A stretch of 37,964 nucleotides of DNA from a virus, in IMG/VR virus record IMGVR_UViG_3300025120_013872, positions 1-37,964 of that record. One strand, 5' to 3'. Of the stretch, positions 29,874-37,964 are shown in pieces; position 1 is the first letter of the stretch; every line of letters begins with the position of its first letter. Under the pieces are notes generated by a model that made no database searches, was not told the DNA's origin, and saw nothing but the letters and a program-made list of their open reading frames with translations. Made by a program: the position numbers and the translations under genes.

Positions 29874-31564
29874 AAAATAAATTTAAAATAATAATTCCAT
29901 CATTTAATAATGAAGATTGGGTAGAATATAATATAGCTAGTATACTTAATCAAAATTATAGTAACTATGAAGTATTGTATATCAATGATAAATCTACTGA
30001 TAATACATTTAATAAAGTAAAAGATATAATAGATGGGTTAGATAATTGGACTGTTATTAATAATAAAGAAAATAAAGGAGCACAATATAATTATTTTGAA
30101 CATTTAAATACTTTTCTTACAGATGATAAAGACATATTAATACATTTAGATGGTGATGATTGGTTATATGATGATAATGTATTAGATAATTTAAATAAAT
30201 TTTATTGTGAAAAGGATTGTTGGATGACTTATGGGGGGTTTGTATGTTGGGATGGTAGTAAAGATGTAAAACTCCCAAACCCACAATCAACCCCATACCC
30301 AGAATTTATTCATAAGTACAAAATGTATAGAAAAGATGTTTGGAGAGCATCTCATTTACGTACTTTTAGAAGTTTTTTAATTAAATCTGTAAAAAATAGT
30401 GATTTAAAATCTAACATAGATGGAAAATATTATTGGCATGCTGCTGATTTAGCCCACCAATTCCCCTGTTTAGAAATGTGCCCTAAAGATAAAATAGGAG
30501 TTGTTGATTTTTATACACACTGTTATAATGCTTCACAACAAAATAGCATAAGAACTCGAGAAAGGGAAGACAGCAATAATCAAAAATATGAAGAGGAAAT
30601 AAGGAATAAAAAAATATATAAGGAAGGACTTAAAGGAGAAAAATTACCTCAAGTTAATATATTTGGTTCTCCCTCAGGTGGAGAATTATGTTCAATACCT
30701 ACAGAATTTAGTTATTGTTATAATGTGTATAAAGGAGAATATGATTTAGTATTATTAAATGATATGGATATAGAAAAATATTTAGATGGAGAATATCAAA
30801 TAGGTAATAATGTACCTGTTGTAGCCAGATTATTAGAACAAAGAGACTATTTTCAGGGTAAATTAATGAATAAAGTAAAGGAAAATTATCATAAATTTCA
30901 TACTATTTTAACTTTTGATAAAATTTTATTAGATACACTACCTAATGCACGATTTTGTAACGCTGAAGGAATAACAGCATTTTCAGTTTTCCCTAATGCT
31001 ATGAATATTCCTTCTTACTATCCTAAAATAGCAGGTGAATTTAATGTTAGTAAAACCATACAAATGTTTCCTAAAAATAATTTTAATAGAGCTATATGCA
31101 TTACATCAGCAAAAGCATTTTTACCAGGACATAATGTTAGGTTAAATTTTGTTAAAAATTCTAAAGATAAAATTGATTTATTTGGAAAAGGAATTAAAGA
31201 AGTAGAAAGTAAATTAGATGTATTACATAATTATGCTTTTAGTTTAGCTATTGAAAATAACATATCTAAAGATGATTATTATTTTACTGAAAAACTTATA
31301 GAATGTATAATTACAGGAACTATACCTATTTACTATGGTTGTCCCAATATTGATAAATTTTTTGATATAAAGGGAATTCTTACTTTTAATACACAAAAAG
31401 AATTAGATAATATATTAGATAACTTAAATGAAGAAAAATATAATTCGATGTTAAAATATGCTAAAGCTAATTATGATAAAGCAATAAAAGAATTTGTATT
31501 GGACAATGATTCTTTATACAAATTACACTTAAAAAATATAATTAAAGATGGTACTACTATTTAA
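29870..31564 (+). CDS. Two-domain glycosyltransferase: GT2 plus GT10 (fucosyltransferase)-like
   Basis: A 564-residue protein. Residues 1-210 are a GT2 domain: FKIIIPSFNNEDWVEYNIAS (4-23), EVLYINDKSTDNT (34-46) and LIHLDGDDWLYDD (86-98, DxD motif). About residues 400-564 resemble GT10 alpha-1,3-fucosyltransferases: YAFSLAIENNISKDDYYFTEK (457-477) and LIECIITGTIPIYYGCPN (478-495), the family's acceptor and donor core. One enzyme would add two sugars in sequence. GT10 uses GDP-fucose-type donors, in line with the GDP-sugar enzymes nearby. The middle (210-400) is not recognised. Confidence 0.78.
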   Translation: MKNKFKIIIPSFNNEDWVEYNIASILNQNYSNYEVLYINDKSTDNTFNKVKDIIDGLDNWTVINNKENKGAQYNYFEHLNTFLTDDKDILIHLDGDDWLYDDNVLDNLNKFYCEKDCWMTYGGFVCWDGSKDVKLPNPQSTPYPEFIHKYKMYRKDVWRASHLRTFRSFLIKSVKNSDLKSNIDGKYYWHAADLAHQFPCLEMCPKDKIGVVDFYTHCYNASQQNSIRTREREDSNNQKYEEEIRNKKIYKEGLKGEKLPQVNIFGSPSGGELCSIPTEFSYCYNVYKGEYDLVLLNDMDIEKYLDGEYQIGNNVPVVARLLEQRDYFQGKLMNKVKENYHKFHTILTFDKILLDTLPNARFCNAEGITAFSVFPNAMNIPSYYPKIAGEFNVSKTIQMFPKNNFNRAICITSAKAFLPGHNVRLNFVKNSKDKIDLFGKGIKEVESKLDVLHNYAFSLAIENNISKDDYYFTEKLIECIITGTIPIYYGCPNIDKFFDIKGILTFNTQKELDNILDNLNEEKYNSMLKYAKANYDKAIKEFVLDNDSLYKLHLKNIIKDGTTI

Positions 31565-32696
31565 TGTTTTCCTTACAGTTTCTAAGGCAAACCAAAATGT
31601 AATTTATGATAGAGGTAATTTACCTAATAATAGTAAATTAGATATTACTAAATATAGTTTAGCTAGTTTAGCGAAAGCTTACCCCTGGTCAAAAGCTATA
31701 ATAAATATAGAATTAGATTCTAACTGTTATAGCGAAGAAGATAATAAAAATGTTTATGATTTTATTACTAAGGAATTTAAAGATATTGAATTTGTATACT
31801 CATCTAAAAGATGTGAACTACAAAAAGAATGGCAAGCTTTATATAATGTAATAAATAGTGATTTAATATTTTATTTAGGAAATCATGATCATATATTTAT
31901 AGATTCTGATAATTCCTATTTAAAAGATTTAGTAAAAATAGCTAAAAAATATAAAAATTCAACTATAGTAACATCCCACTTCCCAGAAAATATAAGATGG
32001 GCTAAAAGTGGATATATAGAATTAAATGAAACAACTCCAAGAAAACTTAATAATGGTTATAAAATTAATGATAATTATTTATCTTATGAAGGAATTTGTA
32101 TAGATAGTTTAAATATAATTACAAAATCCTTATATTATGATTGGTTTTTTACAGGTAATTGGGGAGATGAAGTAAAATTACCTAGAACTGATGGTATAGG
32201 AGGCATAGATTTACTTAAAATAAGAAATTATTTGGGTGTTAATTTACCCCCACAAAAAATAATTATACCTTATAAAGAACAATTAAGACATTTTGATGGG
32301 TATATGCATCAAAGAATAACAAATGATACTTGTCCTTCTTTAACTGTACCTGATGGATTCTTTGAAAATAAAATAAAGGTAAGATATGGTTATAACGATT
32401 ATAAAAAAGGATGGGTAAATATAAATCCTCAAAATCAAAATTATTATGCCTCAGATAAAAATGGGGTAGATGATAAGATAACCTTAGATGATTTACCTTT
32501 GTTTTGGAAAGAAAAAATAATTGATATTGATATAAATTCAAATATAAATGAAGAAGAAATGATACAATATAAATTACAGTCTAGACTACAAATGGTATAT
32601 TCTGATGAACGTTATAACCCTTATGTAGATGACGAAATACAACAAAAAGTACTTGATACTTATTTATTAACCCACAAACAATACAAATTAGCATGA
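31548..32696 (+). CDS. Putative glycosyltransferase, GT-A-like
   Basis: A 382-residue protein of uncertain family. LIFYLGNHDHIFIDSDNSYL (residues 105-124) looks like a GT-A metal/donor strand with an Asp-His-Asp pattern in place of DxD. Trp-rich acceptor-like elements follow (YDWFFTGNWGDEVKLPRTDG, 198-217). The early strands NVFLTVSKANQNVIYDRG fit a Rossmann start. There is no signal peptide or membrane helix. It lies between the GT2-GT10 fusion and the RmlB-like gene, overlapping both. I give it as glycosyltransferase because of fold hints and context; a hypothetical label is the safe alternative. Confidence 0.5.
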   Translation: MVLLFNVFLTVSKANQNVIYDRGNLPNNSKLDITKYSLASLAKAYPWSKAIINIELDSNCYSEEDNKNVYDFITKEFKDIEFVYSSKRCELQKEWQALYNVINSDLIFYLGNHDHIFIDSDNSYLKDLVKIAKKYKNSTIVTSHFPENIRWAKSGYIELNETTPRKLNNGYKINDNYLSYEGICIDSLNIITKSLYYDWFFTGNWGDEVKLPRTDGIGGIDLLKIRNYLGVNLPPQKIIIPYKEQLRHFDGYMHQRITNDTCPSLTVPDGFFENKIKVRYGYNDYKKGWVNINPQNQNYYASDKNGVDDKITLDDLPLFWKEKIIDIDINSNINEEEMIQYKLQSRLQMVYSDERYNPYVDDEIQQKVLDTYLLTHKQYKLA

Positions 32697-33652
32697 TAAA
32701 AACAGTATATATAACCGGATGTTTAGGATTTATAGGATCCTATGTTACTCGTACTTGCCTAGAAAAAGGTTGGTATGTTAAAGGAGTAGACAAAATGACC
32801 TATGCTTCTAATATTGACTTATTAGAAGAATTTAAATTATATCCAAATTTTTCATTTATAAAATGTGATATAAATGATTTAGAATTTTTGTATGAATGTG
32901 ATTATATTATTAACACAGCAGCTGAAACACACGTTGGTAATAGTATAGTTAAAAGTGATGACTTTGTTCATTCTAATATCAATGGTGTACATCATTTACT
33001 TGAATTATTAAGAAATTATAGAGGAGAAGGTAAAAATATTCCAACATTATTACATTTTAGTACTGATGAAGTATATGGAGATGTAACTGAAGGTGAACAT
33101 TTAGAAACTGATATCTTAAAACCTAGTAATCCTTACTCAGCTACAAAAGCAGCAGCAGACCAATTAATTTTAGCATGGGCTAGAACTTATGATTTACCTT
33201 TTATTATAGTAAGACCTACTAATAATTATGGGGTAGGACAATATACTGAAAAACTAATACCAAAAGCAATAAAATATTTAGGTTTAGGTAAAAAAATTCC
33301 ATTACATAATGATGGTACTCCTATTAGAAATTGGTTACATGCACAAGATACAGCTGATGCTGTTGTTACCCTTGTAGAATCAAAAGTTAAAAATGAAATA
33401 TATAATATAGCTGGGGGGTTTGAACAAACTAATTTGGATACTACAAATAAGGTTATTACATTATGTCATCCTAAAGAAGAATTATCTAATTATAATTCTT
33501 ATTATGATTTTTCATATTCACGACGAGGTCAAGATGTTAGATATGCCTTAAATGATAATAAATTAAGAAATTTAGGATGGAGTTCTAGAAAGGTATTTGA
33601 TAATGAGTTACCTGAAATAGTAGAATATTATAAAGAAAATTTTATATGGTAG
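32693..33652 (+). CDS. rmlB: dTDP-glucose 4,6-dehydratase-like (RmlB)
   Basis: A 319-residue extended SDR of the RmlB type. The coenzyme loop is ITGCLGFIGSY (residues 7-17) and NTAAETHVGNSI (74-85) is the family's substrate strand. HFSTDEVYG (121-129) contains the dehydratase Thr-Asp-Glu triad (124-126), YSATK (148-152) the Tyr-x3-Lys pair, and PTNNYGVGQYTEKLIP the terminal signature. RmlB removes water from dTDP-glucose (or a related NDP-sugar), producing the 4-keto-6-deoxy intermediate used by downstream epimerases, dehydratases and reductases. The other RmlA/C genes are not in the window; the His-variant DegT enzyme and RmlD-like enzymes could use this product. Specificity for dTDP versus GDP or CDP is open. 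Confidence 0.85.
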   Translation: MIKTVYITGCLGFIGSYVTRTCLEKGWYVKGVDKMTYASNIDLLEEFKLYPNFSFIKCDINDLEFLYECDYIINTAAETHVGNSIVKSDDFVHSNINGVHHLLELLRNYRGEGKNIPTLLHFSTDEVYGDVTEGEHLETDILKPSNPYSATKAAADQLILAWARTYDLPFIIVRPTNNYGVGQYTEKLIPKAIKYLGLGKKIPLHNDGTPIRNWLHAQDTADAVVTLVESKVKNEIYNIAGGFEQTNLDTTNKVITLCHPKEELSNYNSYYDFSYSRRGQDVRYALNDNKLRNLGWSSRKVFDNELPEIVEYYKENFIW

Positions 33653-34257
33653 ATTTAAAAAAAAGAATATTAGAAATAGCTTACAAACACAAATTAGGCC
33701 ACTTAGGATCTTATCTATCAGCAGCTGGGATTATAGATGAAATATATAAAAATAAGGACCCAAATGATATATTTATACTATCCTCAGGACATGCTGCTTT
33801 AGCGTTGTATGCAGCTTTAGAAAAATATGAAGGTAAAAATGCAGAAGAATTATTTATAAAACATGGAGGTCATCCCCATAGAGATGAAGAAAATGGAATA
33901 TATTGTTCTACTGGTAGTTTAGGATTAGGAATAACAGTAGCTGTGGGTAGAGCTTTAGCAAATAAAAACAGAAAAGTCCATGTTTTAATTAGTGATGGTG
34001 AATCAGCTGAAGGATCAGTTTGGGAGGCTTTAAGATTTATTAAAGAAAGTAATTTATCAAACATAGAAGTTTATGTTAATGTAAATGGTTATGCTGCTTA
34101 TGATAAAGTAGATATAAAATATTTAGTTGATAGACTTAAAATATTTTTACCTACAATTAATATTAAATATACTAGTGTAAACCAATATCCATTTTTAAGA
34201 GGATTAAATGCACACTATCATATAATGTCAGAAAAAGATTATAAATCAACACTATGA
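33646..34257 (+). CDS. Transketolase, TPP-binding (N-terminal) subunit
   Basis: A 203-residue subunit covering the pyrophosphate-binding half of transketolase. HKLGHLGSYLSAAGII (residues 15-30), FILSSGHAALALYA (44-57), HGGHPHRDEENG (73-84) and the TPP motif ISDGESAEGSVWEAL (114-128) are in family order. Asp116 supplies the magnesium ligand, and NVNGYAAY is the TPP loop continuation. With the next gene it would form a split enzyme like those in antibiotic and glycan loci. Standard transketolase moves a two-carbon unit between sugars. The third, C-terminal domain is missing from both. It starts within the rmlB end and stops within the next start (ATGA). Confidence 0.85.
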   Translation: MVDLKKRILEIAYKHKLGHLGSYLSAAGIIDEIYKNKDPNDIFILSSGHAALALYAALEKYEGKNAEELFIKHGGHPHRDEENGIYCSTGSLGLGITVAVGRALANKNRKVHVLISDGESAEGSVWEALRFIKESNLSNIEVYVNVNGYAAYDKVDIKYLVDRLKIFLPTINIKYTSVNQYPFLRGLNAHYHIMSEKDYKSTL

Positions 34258-34724
34258 GAAAAGAATTTGCAGAATTTTTACACGGCGAAATGTCGTATAA
34301 TGAAAAAATAATTTTAATAACAGGTGATCTAGGATATGGTTTATGGGATAGAATAAAAATAGACTATTCAGATAGATTTTATAATGTAATGTCTTCAGAA
34401 CAACTTATGGTTGGTACAGCAGTAGGCTTAGCTATGGAAGGATTTATACCATTAGTATATTCAATTACACCTTTTGTACTTTATAGACCATTTGAATTAC
34501 TTAGAAATTATTTAGACCATGAACATATTCCTGTTAAATTAATAGGTGGAGGTAGAGATAAAGACTATGGTTATTTAGGATTCTCCCATTGGGCTGAAGA
34601 AGATATAAAAGTGTTATCTACATTAAATAATATCCAATTATATAAACCAAAAAACCCAACAAATAAATTATATAAAGAATTTCTATATAATAAGAAACCA
34701 AGTTATTTAAATTTAAAACGATAA
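34254..34724 (+). CDS. Transketolase, pyrimidine-binding (C-terminal) subunit
   Basis: A 156-residue partner for the preceding gene. ILITGDLGYGLWDRI (residues 20-34), FYNVMSSEQLMVGTAVGLAMEG (42-63, with the catalytic Glu of the 'E-Q' motif) and LVYSITPFVLYRPFELLRN (67-85) match the pyrimidine domain. VKLIGGGRDKDYGYLGFSHWAEEDI (94-118) also matches. It ends there, without the third domain. The two chains overlap at ATGA, so a 1:1 complex is expected. Two-chain transketolases or related DXPS-type enzymes are known; which ketose it serves is unknown. Confidence 0.83.
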   Translation: MRKEFAEFLHGEMSYNEKIILITGDLGYGLWDRIKIDYSDRFYNVMSSEQLMVGTAVGLAMEGFIPLVYSITPFVLYRPFELLRNYLDHEHIPVKLIGGGRDKDYGYLGFSHWAEEDIKVLSTLNNIQLYKPKNPTNKLYKEFLYNKKPSYLNLKR

Positions 34725-35506
34725 TGAATATATTAATAACAGGGGGTAATGGTTATATTGCTAAGTCATTAAGTAAAGGATTATGGAAGGGATCAAATAG
34801 ATATAATATTACTTCTATAACAAGAAATGATTTTGATTTATCTAATAGAGAAGCTACTAACAAATGGTTTGAAGGAAAACATTTTGATGTAATAATACAC
34901 ACAGCAGTAGTAGGAGGTAGTAGATTTAAAAAAGATGATGCTGATACTTTATATCAAAACCTTCAAATGTTTTTTAACTTATATAATAACAAATACTGTT
35001 TTAGTAAGTTAATTCATTTTGGTTCAGGAGCTGAATTAGGTGTACCTAGTGATCCTTATGGTTTAAGTAAAAAAGTTATTAGTAGAATAATAGATGCTGA
35101 ACCTTATTTTTATAATATAAGAATATATGGAGTTTTTGATGAAAATGAGTTAGATACAAGATTTATTAAGGGTAACATTAAACGTTATATTAATAAAGAA
35201 CCTATAAAAATACATCAATCTAAATTAATGGATTTATTTTATATGGGTGATTTAATTAAATTAGTAAAACATTATATAAATGAAAAACATCTATCTAAAA
35301 ATATAGATTGTAGTTATAAAAAAAGTTATTCTTTGTTAGATATAGCTAACATAATTAATAATTTATCTACTCATAAAGTAGAAATAGATTTTAAAGATAA
35401 TAAAGCTAAAAATTATATAGGTACTACTACAGCAGATTTAAAATGGATTGGTTTAGAACAAGGTATAAAAAATACATATGAAAAATTATTAGATGAAGCA
35501 AATTAG
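34724..35506 (+). CDS. NAD(P)-dependent sugar epimerase/reductase, extended SDR (WcaG-like)
   Basis: A 260-residue extended SDR. It has coenzyme loop ITGGNGYIAKSL (residues 5-16), VIIHTAVVGG (56-65), IHFGSGAELG (97-106) and YGLSK (112-116) as the catalytic Tyr-x3-Lys. The layout is near GDP-L-fucose synthase / epimerase-reductases of the WcaG sort, though short at the C-terminus. It would act on a keto-sugar nucleotide from the same cluster. It is the last sugar-nucleotide enzyme before the final transferase. Substrate unknown. Confidence 0.72.
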   Translation: MNILITGGNGYIAKSLSKGLWKGSNRYNITSITRNDFDLSNREATNKWFEGKHFDVIIHTAVVGGSRFKKDDADTLYQNLQMFFNLYNNKYCFSKLIHFGSGAELGVPSDPYGLSKKVISRIIDAEPYFYNIRIYGVFDENELDTRFIKGNIKRYINKEPIKIHQSKLMDLFYMGDLIKLVKHYINEKHLSKNIDCSYKKSYSLLDIANIINNLSTHKVEIDFKDNKAKNYIGTTTADLKWIGLEQGIKNTYEKLLDEAN

Positions 35507-36776
35507 TTTTATAATTAATACTGCGGTAAATGAACTAAATCATATTAGTTTATTATTAAAATCTTTAAAATTAAATCTTGATGGGGATAAACATGAAATA
35601 TTAGTCTTTATAGATAATGATAATCAAGGTACATATGAATATCTTAAATCAATTAAAGATCAATATTATGATTTAAAAATAATAACTCATAAATTACCTC
35701 CTTGTATAGGTTATTCTAGAAATAATAATTTACTTGTTGAATTAGCTAAACATGATATAGTAAGTTACTTACAAAGTGATATGATTATATCCCCACATTA
35801 TGATACTGATGTTTTAAAAGAGTTAAAATCTAATATGATATTAAGTGCTACTAGAGTTGAACCCCCTTTACACGGTGACTCAGTAGAAAAAATAACTAAA
35901 GATTTTGGCACTGACCCCTTAGAATTTGATTTAGATAAATGGAACAAATATTCAGTTACTGTAAAAGAAGATAAAATGATAGATTACTTTTTTGCTCCTA
36001 TAACATTTTATAAAAATCTTTGGTTAGGAATAGGAGGATATGATACTTTATTTAGAAGATCAAGAGAAGACTCAGATTTAGTTCAAAGATGTTTACATAA
36101 GGGAATAAAATTAAAACAAACATTTGGAGCTATTGTTTATCATTTTACTTGTACATCATCTAGAGGTAAGGATTGGTTTAAGAAAGATAATATTGAAGCC
36201 CAAAATAGAGTAAAACTTCAAGAACAGGCAGATCAAATTGAATTAAAACGTTTTATAAGAAAATGGGGTGGGTTTAATCACGGTACAGAGAAACTAAATA
36301 AATATAATGTTGATTTAAAAATACAAAATAGTTCTAAAATATCACCTTATATAATTCAAAATATAGAACCTTTATTTTCTAAAGTTTGGATTGATGATTT
36401 TAATTTATATAAAACTTTATTAGATAATGTTTCAAAAGAACATGAACTAGCAAATAAATTACTTAATTTTACAGATAAACAATGGGAAAAAACATCTAAA
36501 TATCATAATTTAATTGATTATAAAAGTATACTTGTATTACAGAATGATCATATATTAGAGTATGATAAAATAAATGTGCAATTAATAATTAATGGTGAAA
36601 CATTAATCCAATCAGATTTTGAAGTAATAAATAATATACATAAAATAATAGAAAATTATGAAGAAGGAACTTATGAGTATGGTAATATTACTTTACATAT
36701 TATCAATAAAATTAAAATAAATAATACAATATGTACTAATCCCGATTTTGATATGAATTTACTTAATATTTCTTAA
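35493..36776 (+). CDS. Glycosyltransferase family 2-like protein
   Basis: A 427-residue GT2 protein. The nucleotide half starts ISFIINTAVNELNHISLLL (residues 4-22), then EILVFIDNDNQGTYEYL, IGYSRNNNLLVELAKHDIVSYLQSDMIISP (the donor-metal motif at QSDM) and YFFAPITFYKNLWLGIGG (162-179) with FRRSREDSDLVQR (185-197), as in GT2 enzymes with a long acceptor loop. The C-terminal 160 residues are unrecognised and may bind the acceptor. It closes the glycan block. Its stop is 35 bases before the next gene. Confidence 0.8.
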   Translation: MKQISFIINTAVNELNHISLLLKSLKLNLDGDKHEILVFIDNDNQGTYEYLKSIKDQYYDLKIITHKLPPCIGYSRNNNLLVELAKHDIVSYLQSDMIISPHYDTDVLKELKSNMILSATRVEPPLHGDSVEKITKDFGTDPLEFDLDKWNKYSVTVKEDKMIDYFFAPITFYKNLWLGIGGYDTLFRRSREDSDLVQRCLHKGIKLKQTFGAIVYHFTCTSSRGKDWFKKDNIEAQNRVKLQEQADQIELKRFIRKWGGFNHGTEKLNKYNVDLKIQNSSKISPYIIQNIEPLFSKVWIDDFNLYKTLLDNVSKEHELANKLLNFTDKQWEKTSKYHNLIDYKSILVLQNDHILEYDKINVQLIINGETLIQSDFEVINNIHKIIENYEEGTYEYGNITLHIINKIKINNTICTNPDFDMNLLNIS

Positions 36777-36811
36777 TATTTATAACTGTCAATTCCAAAA
36801 AACTTAATACA

Positions 36812-37132
36812 ATGAAAGAAGAAACTGCAAAGAGAAAGATAACAAGTATTGAAATAAGTTATAGTAATAAAAGGGAGCTAAAAGAATTATCTAATAAAGA
36901 AGAATTTCGTGGTATTATAATGAGAGATTCTTTTAGGGCTATTAAAGATGCTATTAAAAATAATTATACTACAATAGAGTTATTTAATATAATAAATCTA
37001 TCTATAATAATTAAATTATCATCTTTATATTTCCCAACAGCATTAAAAAGGATAAGTAATTATTTTGAAGAAAATGAAGAATATGAGAAATGTGCTGAAA
37101 TTAAACAACTAATTAATAAAATAAAACAATGA
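36812..37132 (+). CDS. Hypothetical protein, UVR-like C-terminus
   Basis: A 106-residue basic, helical protein with unknown role. The C-terminal FPTALKRISNYFEENEEYEK and following CAEIKQLINKIK resemble the short helical UVR motif of UvrB/UvrC-type proteins, used there for protein pairing. The first half is Lys/Arg/Glu-rich (SNKRELKELSNKEEFRGII). The gap before it (36777-36811) is only 35 bases and shows no clear promoter. It overlaps the next gene through ATGA. Function unassigned. Confidence 0.6.
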   Translation: MKEETAKRKITSIEISYSNKRELKELSNKEEFRGIIMRDSFRAIKDAIKNNYTTIELFNIINLSIIIKLSSLYFPTALKRISNYFEENEEYEKCAEIKQLINKIKQ

Positions 37133-37964
37133 AAAATATAAATAAATCAACAGGTTACTTTATAGTAACTATATTTTGGTTAGCAATATTCACTTTTTGC
37201 TCTCTAAAAACACAATCCCAAACTTTTGTAAGTACAACCCCAGAAAATAAAAATGTAATACTTGAAGAATTTACAGGTATTTATTGTACTTATTGTCCCG
37301 ATGGACATCTAATAGCACAAAATTTACATGATGCAAACCCAAATGATGTATTTTTAATTAATATACATACAGGTGGGTATTCAACTCCAAATAGTCCTAA
37401 TGACCCTGATTTTAATTGTTCATATGGAAGTGCTATTGCTAACAATGCAAATATAGCTGGCTATCCAGCAGGTTCAGTTAATAGAGCAATATTTTCAGGA
37501 ATTACCCCACAAAATCCAGGGGGAACAGCAATGAGTAGAAGTGATTGGGCTACAGCCGCAAGTGATATTATATCACAACCTTCTTATGTTAATGTTGGGG
37601 TTCAAGCAAGTTATGATATGGCAACTGGTCTTTTAACAGTTAATACAGAAACATATTATACTTCAACTACTACTAATATAAATGTATTACACGTAGCAGT
37701 AGTGCAAAATAATGTACCAGGCCCACAAACAGGTGCTTCATCATTTAACCCTGGTGCAATAATAACAGGACCGTGGAATCCAACGTATAATCACCAACAT
37801 ATGTTTAGACACTTAATGGATGGTGCTAGTGGTTTAGAATTTACAACAACAACTGCGGGTACATTTATTCCTAATACACATACATGGCAAATGCCTGCTA
37901 ATTTATCTAATGGTCAACAAACTAATGGATTCTTTCCTAATTTAGATCCTACAAATTTAGATGT
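37129..37964 (+). CDS. Omp28-like exported protein (partial, runs off window)
   Basis: An open frame from ATG at 37129, overlapping the previous stop as ATGA, to the window end: at least 278 codons. The first 30 residues look like a signal peptide: a basic start MKNINKSTGY, hydrophobic FIVTIFWLAIFTF, then SLKTQSQ. The mature part starts NVILEEFTGIYCTYCPDGH (residues 42-60) with a CxxC pair (Cys53, Cys56), matching the Bacteroidota Omp28-related family. DVFLINIHTGGYSTPN and AGYPAGSVNRAIFSG also fit that family's thioredoxin-like beginning. The later half is Ser/Thr/Asn-rich. Such proteins are exported or outer-membrane-associated in Bacteroidota, and finding one in a phage is unusual. The C-terminus is not visible. 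Confidence 0.78.
   Translation, partial: MKNINKSTGYFIVTIFWLAIFTFCSLKTQSQTFVSTTPENKNVILEEFTGIYCTYCPDGHLIAQNLHDANPNDVFLINIHTGGYSTPNSPNDPDFNCSYGSAIANNANIAGYPAGSVNRAIFSGITPQNPGGTAMSRSDWATAASDIISQPSYVNVGVQASYDMATGLLTVNTETYYTSTTTNINVLHVAVVQNNVPGPQTGASSFNPGAIITGPWNPTYNHQHMFRHLMDGASGLEFTTTTAGTFIPNTHTWQMPANLSNGQQTNGFFPNLDPTNLD

Noticed and set aside
1-37964. tRNA genes, CRISPR arrays, integrase or attachment sites
   Set aside because: Intergenic gaps are short and none holds a cloverleaf, regular repeats or direct duplications.

Overview
The window is AT-rich DNA from a tailed phage with a T4-type replisome. Every gene I support is on the + strand, and most neighbours overlap by 1 to 20 bases or are a few bases apart. 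The phage assignment rests on a B-family DNA polymerase split into two ORFs, a gp45-like sliding clamp, a gp44/gp62-like clamp loader and many small ORFs. The host is probably a member of the Bacteroidota (flavobacteria-like). Three promoter-like sites share TTG, 20 bases and TATATT, close to the Bacteroidota TTG/TAnnTTTG promoter. Most start codons have A-rich leaders instead of strong Shine-Dalgarno sequences. The last gene resembles the Bacteroidota Omp28 family. No structural, packaging or integration genes, tRNA genes, CRISPR arrays or insertion sequences were seen, and no gene-free gap exceeds 300 bases.

Region 1 (1-6026): the end of a UvsE-type UV-damage endonuclease gene, then a 7-deazaguanine island. 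It holds a DpdA-like transglycosylase, QueC, a thioredoxin, QueD, QueE and FolE. Among them lie small ORFs, a staphylococcal-nuclease-like protein, a phosphoribosyltransferase and a MazG-like pyrophosphohydrolase. FolE, QueD, QueE and QueC would make a 7-deazaguanine base from GTP, and DpdA would insert it into DNA. Several of these enzymes have altered signature residues. QueC lacks all four zinc-ligand cysteines.

Region 2 (6030-15899): replication and folding. Two overlapping ORFs encode the polymerase, split between motifs B and C. They are followed by the clamp, an Hsp20 gene framed by an inverted repeat, GroES, GroEL, the two clamp-loader subunits, a DUF1599 (nucleotide-modification-associated) protein, a RecB/Cas4-like nuclease and a ribbon-helix-helix protein.

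Region 3 (15909-36776): about 21 kb of surface-glycan genes, unusually extensive for a phage. It has several glycosyltransferases, a GDP-mannose 3,5-epimerase, an RmlB-like dehydratase, three other short-chain sugar oxidoreductases, a DegT-fold enzyme whose catalytic lysine is a histidine, and a cupin/nucleotidyltransferase/kinase fusion. It also has a less familiar set: an AroE-like dehydrogenase, a KbaZ/GatZ-like barrel, a HAD phosphatase and a two-subunit transketolase. Together they look like a pathway for an uncommon activated sugar or polyol plus the enzymes that attach it. The acceptor cannot be told from sequence.

Region 4 (36812-37964): a small unknown protein, coupled by an ATGA overlap to an exported Omp28-like protein that runs off the window.

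Functions were assigned by reading motifs. No database search was run, so family calls without several conserved motifs are given lower confidence.
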